Positions 55,683 to 64,000 of a DNA stretch of 64,000 bases are shown here, one piece after another (the stretch's first letter is position 1; every line of letters starts with the position of its first letter). Both the position numbers and the translations under genes were made by a program. This DNA comes from Cerioporus squamosus (taxonomy: Eukaryota > Basidiomycota > Agaricomycetes > Polyporales > Polyporaceae): assembly GCA_022592435.1 (NCBI GenBank), contig JABYQS010000012.1:404692-468691 (forward strand). Reading direction: 5' to 3'. The notes under the pieces were generated by a model. It was not told where the DNA came from. It did not search any database and was given only the letters and a program-made list of their open reading frames with translations.

Positions 55683-56575
55683 GGTAGGGTCCAGGACCTT
55701 CCGCTTTATGCCTGTAGTGATGGGACTGTATGTATTGGAGATAGACTGTGTAACAAATGTGTCAGCTCATATCCAAAGCAAGGGTCAATGCCAGTAGAAG
55801 AGCATATGTGTACGTCCTCGCAATCGATGTATGCTGCATAAAGAAGTGCAGTTCAGAAGAACCTCACCTCATCATTACTGTGAGCACTTTGTGGGGGTAT
55901 ATGAGTTCGCATGTTAGCTGGTTGCGTGGTATGGTGGTGGACTGCAGTGTGGTGTGTGCTAAAGTTGGTGTTGTTGTTGTCGACGGTCTCAGTTGGCCAA
56001 CATGTCCCTCTGAGATTGGTACTGAAGCGGAGATTGGTACTGAAGCGGAGATTGACTGTAACTCGGAGATTGGTACTGAAGCGGAGATTGACTGTAACTC
56101 GGAGATTGAATGTAGATTGGAGATTGAATGTAGATGTGTGTAGGGCTTGAAGCTGAAGCATAGAGAGTGGCTAGGTGGGAGCATGTGGTCTAGTGGTGGT
56201 AGTACCAGTAGGGAAGGATGCATTGGTGGACATACTACATAGTCACCATCCGCCAAGGCGGCAGAGTGAACGAAATTGGCAGCACTTGTAGTCAACCATA
56301 GTAGAGGTGGCAGAGACATCTTGAATATGACGAGTACCCATCCAGAGTCGGACCAATTTGTTCTGTATGGCATGTTGTTACAATTATTACCTCACTAGTG
56401 TTACCATATCATTGTGAAACAAATACTCAACTGTCAGCCCAATATATGTGAACACTATTGAGTCGTATCACATGTTCATTTTTTGCATCATATGTCTGTT
56501 GCTACTATTGTCCCACGTCAAATCATAAGCTTTGATATGCCCTACATATAATACAGAACAGACAGTGTTCAAAGT
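55683..56575. other. intergenic stretch with a minisatellite
   Basis: A minus-strand open frame (56373-55864) spans the 18-bp repeats and reads as a six-residue repeat (ISASVP/ISELQS); I take it as a consequence of the repeat rather than a gene. Confidence 0.35.
56012..56136. repeat. 18-bp minisatellite, about seven units
   Basis: Units begin GAGATTG and alternate between two versions, GAGATTGGTACTGAAGCG and GAGATTGACTGTAACTCG, then degrade to GAGATTGAATGTAGATTG. Confidence 0.85.
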
Positions 56576-57870
56576 TTATGCTGAGTGCAGTGCCTTGATG
56601 TCAGCCATGGTGTGGCGGGCCACTGAAGCATGCTGCGCCAGACCACGGACAGTGGCAAAAGCCTTATTGCACTGTGGAAAGCAACATTCATACACTGTGA
56701 GATTGAGTCATCAACATACACATCCACAGGTTCGGTTGCAAAGTCAAGCCACTTACCCTTCTTAGCATGTGATTGAGACAAGTGGTAGCGGACACCGTCA
56801 GGTTGCACAAAAGCTTTATTGCATCCTGGAAAGGGACACCGGTGTGCTAATGGAGAGTCGATTTGTTGAAATTACTATTTGAGCTTCCAAGATTGTTGAA
56901 GATATACTACTCACATTTTTCCTTCCTGTGTATGTCACTGATGTGTTGCATGCGGGCCTTGAAGGTCTGAAATGACTGTGTGCACCCTGCTGCATTACAT
57001 ATGAATTTCGGCTGTAAACACAGGCCCTATCAGTACATGATGGTAATGCAGAGCAACATACAATAGCCAATATACAGTCTCAACTTCCCAAATGATGAGA
57101 GGGTAGTGAACAGAAGTTCTGCAGTGCCATTGTTCCATCCAGCATTACACGGAAAGTGGTCAATGCATAGATGCTGATGGAACATTGTGGTTACGTGTAG
57201 GTTGACTTCAAAGTCGTAGAATATGCATGAAGGCTGAGTGGATCAACAAGACTCACTTTATCTACTTGCTGCACTTTCTTGTGTCCATCTTCTGGCTTCT
57301 TAGAATCCACCATGCATTGTGCTGAAGGTATGAACTCCTCCAGCAATCTACATCAGAAGAAAATCAACACTAAAATGCTTGAGAACTGAAAGTTGACCTA
57401 CACCTTGTCATATGTCTGGTGTGACTGCAGACACAAGTTCGAAAGATCACATGTATGATCCGTGATTATATTTTGGAGGGCTGAGGAGGGGTTTGCTGAG
57501 GTATACATCTCTGATACGTCCACTTCTTTGACTTCACGGATCTGTTTGAGGGTAGATGAATCTGTGGTGAAGAGTACAGTCACTGATATATATCATGGGT
57601 GACTCATAGAAAGCCAGACTATTACCTGCAATGTGGGAAACATCGATTGGGGCATGCTGTGAATTCTGCAAGTGTTAAGGACAGTCACAGCAAGCAAGGC
57701 AGAACAGTACATACACAGTCTGGTGGCCCATTGCCATTGGAGTTATATAATTCATATAGATCTGTGTCTGAGTTGAGGCGTAACCATCCATCGATGAACT
57801 CTATGTCCTCCTCAGACAAGCGAGTGTTAGTGTCATGCAAGTCAGAGGTAGGATTGAATAGATGTGCCAT
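56576..57870 (-). CDS. C2H2 zinc-finger protein B (three fingers, one per exon)
   Basis: The ATG at 57870 opens MAHLFNPTSDLHDT and a helical block (RLSEEDIEFIDGWLRLNSD, TDLYELYNS) that recurs in the neighbour gene A. Linker exons follow (KEVDVSEMYTSANPSS, about 57560-57410). Then come three exons, each with one finger: FICNAAGCTQSFQ...HISDIH (about 57012-56915), HRCPFPGCNKAFVQ...HLSQSH (about 56849-56758) and YECCFPQCNKAFAT...HASVARH (about 56697-56576). The stop is TAA at 56578-56576. Cys spacing is CX4C, typical of TFIIIA-like fingers, so a nuclear DNA-binding role is likely. Exon edges of the linker part are not resolved, and single lesions could be hidden in this AT-rich stretch. Confidence 0.55.
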
Positions 57871-57979
57871 GATTTGTGGTGTCAGTTGAGAAGTCTGGAC
57901 AGTATCAGAGCTGAGTGCCAGACTGAAGTTTGGACGATATGCTCAAGAGTAAGGTGTGAATCCACGTATGCAGCGTGAT

Positions 57980-58335
57980 TGCCATACTAGTAGAACTTAC
58001 CACTGCACTATAAAGCGGAAGCAATCAGCTGTAAGATCCCGGTTTCAAATCCCTCTCATGTCAACTTGTCTTAGTTAAGTCCAGGCAATTTTCTTTCAAC
58101 AATGTTGCTCAAATGAGGGCCTAGTCTGTCTATACACCCAATTGTTCTTGCTCACTCAAGCTTGGAGCTCTGTGCCACTATCTCGGGTGAATGTCAGTCG
58201 CTGGCACTTTGAAAGCCTCGGGTCTGGCACATGCTATGGTTGGTTAGAGATGGTTACTAGTAACAGAACTCTAGGTCCACATGCGGGACCACTCGAGGAG
58301 ATAAATGAGGCTTTAAAGAATAAACTATGAAACTA
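57980..58335. repeat. intergenic spacer with a tRNA-like B box
   Basis: The stretch between the two zinc-finger genes contains GGTTTCAAATCC (58041-58052), one insertion away from the RNA polymerase III B box. I could not find a convincing A box or tRNA fold, so a decayed tRNA-derived SINE is only a possibility. Confidence 0.25.
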
Positions 58336-59417
58336 TTACACATTGTAGCAATGATGAATATTGTGTCCAGCCAGTGAAGTATGCATTCTTACACCGCGCA
58401 TGCTACCAAACTTTTTACCACAACCAGGGAACACACATTTATATTCTGAGGATACAATAGATGACATCACTGAATGCATCATGAGCACAAAAAGCATGCT
58501 ACTCACCTTGATTTCGATGGATTTTGGATATGTGGTAGCGGCGGCTGCCACGTGTTGGGAAGGTCATTTTACACTCTGAATAGGAGCACGAATATGCTAT
58601 TTTGCATGCTTTTAGCACTTTTTTGCAGCAATCTAATGTTGCTATAGAAGGATTACTTACGTAGCTCTTGCGGGTGACATCCGAGTAAATGCTCCTTGTA
58701 GTCTCTCGAACGTTGAAAGGTACATGCACATCCTGCTGCACTACACCTGAACGTATGCTGTGAATGTTGATGTCAGCTGGTTGTACTATCAGATAAAGAA
58801 TGCTACAGCAAACTGGATAAATGTGGGAACTTGTACCTTATATACCCTTTCTGAGCTCTGGCCTGGCATGTTTTGCATACTTACACTCCATGTTGCCTTA
58901 GCAGTTTCAGGTGCGGGCACAGGTGGCTGTGAAGCCTGATGACTATAAGGGCATAATGTTTGAACCACCACTATTGGACGTTCCACAGCCTGGTGAACAA
59001 CGTACACATTGATGTTCTGTCGGTGCTGCCACCAAGATAAGCCTAAAGGGGCCTGCAGGGACGTGTATCATATAAGTTTGCTATATATCCAACCAGCGCG
59101 AATGTACCCACCTCTGTGAGATCTGTATGGTTGATGACACTCTCGTGCTGCTCCATGTAGTGTAGAACAGGCTGGGCAGATGTTGACAGCTCAGATGTAG
59201 TATGGGGTCTGGTTTTGTATAGGGAAACCTGCGGTTAGGTCAATGTCGAGTAAATGGAATGATACAACACTGTACGAACACTGGAAGGTACACTGTCAGT
59301 TGACATAGTATGAAGGCTTTCGAGCTCTGCGCTGGGTGCAACAAGGGCAAGCCATCCGTCCAGGAAGGCTTCATACTCTGTAGACAAAGTGATTGCCTCC
59401 TGCTGCATTTTGTGCAT
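58336..59417 (-). CDS. C2H2 zinc-finger protein A (three fingers, one per exon)
   Basis: From a likely ATG at 59417 the protein reads MHKMQQEAITLSTEYEAFLD and GWLALVAPSAELESLH, the same block as in gene B. An exon with KTRPHTTSELSTSAQPVLHY (about 59230-59112) and one with APLGLSWWQHRQNINVYVV (about 59051-58885) follow. The finger exons are FRCSAAGCACTFQ...HLLGCH (about 58758-58661), YSCSYSECKMTFP...HISKIH (about 58589-58508) and YKCVFPGCGKKFG...HTSLAGH (about 58455-58336, stop TAA 58338-58336). The layout, finger order and exon structure parallel gene B, so the pair is a tandem duplication. Probably nuclear and DNA-binding. The upstream limit is uncertain: the frame continues to 59698, next to the divergent RNA14-like gene. 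Confidence 0.55.
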
Positions 59418-59698
59418 GCAATGATTGATGCCAGTAATGTGCGACAGGGTGCAGTTGGCAAGTTGCAAGGAATGAGGTACTAGAGTTCTACTGATTGAGG
59501 CTTTGACCAGATTGGGGGAGAGTGACCACCAAGGTACGCAGCGCAAGCTCAAACCAGCCTGGAAATGCCTGCAACATCCAACTTATTTGTTTGTATTTGT
59601 GATTTTTTGAGCTTCGGTTATCTGACTCATTAGTCAGCTGATGAAAGCAATGACACATTTGGGTCCAGTGAAAAGCATCTCTCTTATTCTCGGACACC

Positions 59699-62600
59699 AT
59701 GATTGGCAACACAGCCAATGCAGCCATCGCTTCTCATCATGACAACACCCAGTCTAGTCTTGAGCAGACTGAGTTGTCTAGAGTCATCCGTGGAGCTTTA
59801 GAGTGGCTTCAACAGCCAACTACGGGAAGCACCTCAAATCTCTCGGCGGGACAGTCAGACATCGCCGGGCTTTTACCACATGGAACAGCAGCAATGCCAT
59901 ACGTGGACAACACACTCATCGAGTGGCAGCAACTTCAAGCGCATCTTAGCAAAACACCAACTGACGTTGATGGCTGGCTTCGCGCTGTTCATCTTGCAGA
60001 GGCATCTGCCAACCAAGAGAGAATTAGAGAGGTCTACAATGTCCTTCTCAAGATATATCCGTGCAATGTAAGATTCGTCTCCAAGCTCTCAACTGCTTTT
60101 CCTTCTGTTGACTAACTCATACTGGTACAAACAGCCATACATACAAATTATGTACATTCAGCACTGCATTACCGACAACCAGTTTGGTGACCCTGACCAG
60201 TGTTTTGAGGCATTCATGAGGGATGGCCCTCGCTGTGTTGGGGTCATCATGCCATATCTGTTGTTTGTAACGTAAGTAACTTTACATAAATAGGTGAATG
60301 CAATTTTGGCTGACCCAACAATCAGACAGAAAGTCGGGGATGCAAAGTCATCAGACAGACTCCGAAGGTGCTATGCTGAGGCCGTCAAAGTTGCAGGCCG
60401 AGAGAAGGACAGTGGGGTTCTGTGGAAAGGTTACATCGACATTCTCAACAGTTGCAAGGTGGTTGTGGCATCACATCACAGGTTCCACATGAATATTGAC
60501 AATGCTCTATGGACAATGCACTAGGCAAATACACCTTGGGAAGTGCAGCAGAAATTCAACACCATCCGGTCAGTCTATCAACAAGCGGTGCAGATTCCCA
60601 TGGACGGAGTTGCAAAGTTATGGGATGCCTACCAGGACTTTGAACGTACCATTGATACTGCTATGGCAAGTCTACAAACGGCTCAGTGTTCTTATGATGC
60701 TGATGCTTGCACATAGGCAGAGCAGTCCGTTTCTCATGTGAAAGCACAGCATATGCATGCATGCAAAGTCCTCGAAGAGCTTGTGCAGCACCTGGAAGGC
60801 ATTCTCCCGTACAACTCTGCCAACTCTGTCCAACCTCTGCCAGTGGAATAACCTTCAATCTGGCTACCCCGGGTCCCAACCTTCAATAGCGATGAGCAAG
60901 CCCTTGTTACGCGCTGGCGCCGCTATCTGATATGGGAGGAAAATGACCCCCTTAAGATTCGGCACACCCATCCAGATATGTTCAAGGAGCGCGTGCGAAG
61001 TGCATATGGGAAGGCAGTTGTGCATATGCGATTCTACCCTGAAATATGGTCTGTTTGTGCTATCGTCAGAGCACTCTTGATGCTAAATGCGGCCTGCAGG
61101 CATATGGCATACCTCTGCCTGTCTGGTATTGGTGACAGTGAACGTGCACAGAATCTTCTTATTGCAAGCGTTGAAGCCAATCCTACCAGGTAAGCCATCG
61201 AGAAATATGCAGGCTATGTTAGTTTGTTCAGTGCAACTGACGAAATTGCAGTTTCCTTCTGAACTTTGCCTATGCAGAGATGTTAGAAGCTCAGCAACAC
61301 TTTTCACTGGCAAAGGAGACTTTTGAGAAGTTGCTCTCCATGCTTCGCAAGCAGCTTGATCACATCATCGTCAATTTGAACACAAGTAGAGAAGAAACCA
61401 TATGCTACGACTCTGGTCAGTTTTTAGGCAACACATCTTTTGTTCACCAGTATCACTGGCAAAAGCTGATCCAAATGCCCACAATGCCACACAGGTACAT
61501 TGCAGGCACGGCCCAAGCTTACGGAGCTTTCTGATAGAAGGAAGGAATATGGAGTTGTCTGGATTGCATACATCAGGTTCATCCGGCGTACCAATGGCCT
61601 CAATGCTGCTCGAGAGACCTTCAACAGAGCACGACAAGATAGCGGCACTCCATGGGAAGTACACGAGGCTGCAGGTACATTCCTAGACTAAGAGCATTGT
61701 CTGCCATTGCTTATTCAGACCCTTCACAGCACTGATGGAGTATCATTACGGCAAGGACGCACAGGCAGCAAAGGCAATATTCAAACAGGCACTGGAATCA
61801 TTCAGATGTGAGGTACCATTTGTGCTACGGTACATGAGCTTTCTCATCGCAGTGAACGACGAATCAGGTCTGTTCAAATATTCTCAATGTATATGCAGTT
61901 CTTGCTTTCTGACACAAGTTTTCACAGATGCAAGAGCACTGTTTGAACAGACAGTGCCAATGCTGCTTCCTGGCCAGGCGCGTCCCCTATGGGAATACAG
62001 AGCAAATTATGAATATCAGTATGGGGACCCTGACAGCTGCACGCCTTTTTGAGAAGCGTATGGCAGAGGTTTATTCAAATGTTGGTGTCTCATGACATTA
62101 GAAAAACACCAAGTCTGGCTCATCCCGCAACTGCACCATCACAACAGAACCCCCCATCAAACGGTTTGCAGAGCGTTACAGATATGGGAACATCGACCCT
62201 ATTGCCACACGGGACCTCGGATTCAATCTCAACAAAGATAACACAAGAGTTCCTGACCGCAACACCATCGCACGTACACCCAAACCGGACACCACAGTAA
62301 CAGAGATGCTTCCAAATCTCAGATTTGCCCATGAGTCCTCAGCCTCCCGCAAACATGCTCTATCGCTGGGCCTCTGCACTACGACAGCTCCAAACGAACA
62401 CGTCGAGGCAGTCCAGTAGCTGGACATGGTGGTAATCATGATGTTCGATCCGATCTGGAAAACAACCTGGGAAACGTGGCGGGCTCACGGATGGAGAGGG
62501 TACATGCCACATTTCCTCATCTACCTTCTGCAGTTGCCTGGTTGATGCGCAGCAGAATGCCGGTGGCACACGAATATGATGGTACGAGCAATTTAGTTCT

Positions 62601-62752
62601 TATGAAAAAAATTCCGACCAAAACTGTTCGTAGCTGACTCTGTTGTAGGGCCTGTAATTGCAAGTGACGACCTCATGCAAGTGCTTGAATCTGCCACAAT
62701 CCCATTACCTTCTTCAGTTCAAACTCTGCCTGCTTCAGACCAGTACCAGTGA
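59699..62752 (+). pseudogene. RNA14/CstF-77-like mRNA 3'-end processing protein, damaged
   Basis: The exons encode HAT (half-a-TPR) repeats like those of RNA14/CstF-77, the scaffold of cleavage factor IA that recognises pre-mRNA 3' ends. Exon 1 is 59699-60067 (WLRAVHLAEASANQERIREV). Later parts read QCFEAFMRDGPRCVGVIMPY, RCYAEAVKVAGREKDSGVLW, NTPWEVQQKFNTIRSVYQQA, LVTRWRRYLIWEENDPLKI, VVWIAYIRFIRRTNGLNAAR, PLWEYRANYEYQYGD, LFEKRMAEVYSN, PPIKRFAERYRYGNIDPIAT and a last exon EYDGPVIASDDLMQVLESAT with a stop at 62750. A TAA (60849-60851) and a one-base frame change near 62028 interrupt conserved exons, so the copy is probably not functional. A healthy copy should exist elsewhere, since the gene is essential in yeast. 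Confidence 0.65.
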
Positions 62753-64000
62753 TGTGACAGACACAGCAGTCGGCAACATAGATAGGGATGTATGAACTTG
62801 TATTGATTCATCGTTTTAACACTGTTCGACCTGTAGGCAAGTGAGATGTGGTAGGAGCTCATCTCTGTTGAGGGTCAATCCAGTGCTCTCCAAAGGTCTG
62901 ATCCACATTTCTTCGGCGATACATGTGTCTGGTAAAACTGGTCAAGAAATGTGCCACAAGACATACCAGATTCAGCCTGAATGACAAATCATCCCACGGT
63001 TGCTTTCATATAAGAGCTCTCGCTTCTCCTCACCGGGACTGTGATCTATTCTCTACAATTATCTCCATCTCCTCCAGCTGCAGTGTAGTGAGCACTACTT
63101 TGCAAGCACATCCTACTCTGCAAACACATTCTACTCTGTGAACACCTCCTACTCTGTAAATCCATCCTACGATCTAATGCGAATGATGCCTGCGATGGTG
63201 AGTCCACTAAACAGGACCAACTAGTGATTGTGCTGATCCATCTCTATAGTCAGTTTTATCAATGCCATCCACTTCGGTGCTGATGGAAACCTCATCTCAA
63301 ACCCATCCCCATTCAGGCCTTTCCCATGGGCGCGCTGGTCTTGAGGTTCCACGCCTTAGCCATGTCTTCCATACTTCTGCACCCACCGACTATCTTGTCG
63401 TAAGATGCAACGATCTGGAATCACTTCGTTGTCCACTTTCTGATACACGCCATTCTGGACGTCACCCTCCCGCAAGGCCAACATCCTGGTATGCCGTGCC
63501 ACAGGGGCATACAAGGGTTATGGTGACTGTGAAGCTGGTGATAAACGACTTGCTGGCATTGCTGTGCAGGATTGTGAGTGCTTTCGACTTGTAGCTGTAA
63601 CCGCGTACTTATCAGGAATCCCAATCCCTGTAGTGCATTGGCTTACTGCCGTGACCACCCCATCAATGAGAGAACCAGAGGAGGTGGTGATCCGTGAAAG
63701 TGTCTGGGCAAAGAGTGGACGGTAATAGTAAGCAGCAGTACTATTATGTTTAAATACTCTTCCACACGCCATGGAACCATATGGCCATATGGTACACTGG
63801 GCTTCGAAAATGTATGTTGTTGTGTGTATTAGTTATGCAAGCTCAACTTTTCCATCGCAATGAGATCCTGGCCTGGATATGACTTTGATTTTTGTGTATA
63901 TATATGCAGGTACCAAAATGAATGCGAGCAGAATTCAATGGACATGTGAACTGGAAGGGGCAGAGTGCATGCAAATAGGTACTTCTACTGATTGACTTTA
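62753..64000. other. no gene supported at the right edge
   Basis: CpG-poor, A+T-rich DNA with short frames. A minus-strand frame (63772-63518) and a plus-strand frame (63262-63594) overlap and show no family resemblance. Contains an 18-bp tandem repeat at 63102-63170. Confidence 0.35.
63102..63170. repeat. 18-bp tandem repeat, four imperfect units
   Basis: Units such as GCAAGCACATCCTACTCT at 63102, 63120, 63138 and 63156, each differing by 1-5 bases. Confidence 0.8.

Noticed and set aside
56012..56136. A CRISPR-like array
   Set aside because: The 18-bp units are contiguous with no spacers, in a eukaryotic genome.
55864..56373. A 169-codon protein across the minisatellite
   Set aside because: Its open state follows from the 18-bp period. 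No motif or splice support was found.
60260..60290. A 27-base micro-intron in the RNA14-like gene
   Set aside because: A 55-base intron with donor gtaagt and the acceptor before ACAGAAAGTC keeps the frame and fits the family better.
60665..60720. A TAG stop in the RNA14-like gene
   Set aside because: Using the acceptor GGCAG five bases later removes the TAG and gives the expected residues (MAKQSVSHVKAQ).

Overview
The window is nuclear DNA of a filamentous basidiomycete, most likely an agaricomycete close to the wood-decay polypores. The genes have many short introns of about 45-70 bases with GT-AG ends. Families seen include an aryl-alcohol dehydrogenase fragment, a class I hydrophobin, a chromodomain Ty3/gypsy retroelement, a hAT transposon, a MATA-type HMG-box protein and several families I know only from agaricomycetes. 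The species is not identifiable from the sequence alone.

Layout. 0-9.7 kb is a graveyard: a cut-off aldo/keto reductase, a decayed agaricomycete-specific gene, a decayed hAT transposase and more pieces of the same gene family. 9.7-23.5 kb is a nested transposon block. A Ty3/gypsy chromovirus (9707-15780) is cut 64 bases into its 3' LTR by a 6.75-kb hAT element (15781-22526). On the far side the hAT abuts an inverted, truncated copy of the same retroelement (22527-23528). The hAT has a 12-exon transposase gene with no visible lesion (879 aa) and a divergently oriented second gene (400 aa). 23.5-30.8 kb holds a multi-pass membrane protein, a WD40 pseudogene, an HMG-box gene and its neighbour, the last two each with a premature stop. 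30.9-32.4 kb has almost no genes but is packed with foldback repeats.

32.8-41.2 kb is the healthiest part: the REX4-type 3'-5' exonuclease, a Sec14/CRAL-TRIO lipid-transfer protein, a divergent LYR-motif protein of the ETFRF1/LYRM5 type, the intact WD40 paralogue and a small unknown gene. In each of these the exon phases join exactly. 41.7-44.8 kb is a large secreted-protein gene with lesions. 44.9-50.0 kb has no gene I can support. The hydrophobin (50.07-50.88 kb) and a ubiquitin-like-domain protein (52.5-53.9 kb, minus) follow.

From about 54.4 kb to the end the composition changes: more A+T, very few CpG and much TpG/CpA. This part holds a Myb/SANT-like protein, two tandem paralogous C2H2 zinc-finger genes with one finger per exon, and an RNA14/CstF-77-like gene with a stop and a frameshift. 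The most interesting objects are the two-gene hAT with mismatched flanks, the foldback cluster at 31.6-32.4 kb, and the CpG-poor block with the duplicated zinc-finger genes.

Exon coordinates come from reading splice signals and checking frame by eye; no transcript or database evidence was available.
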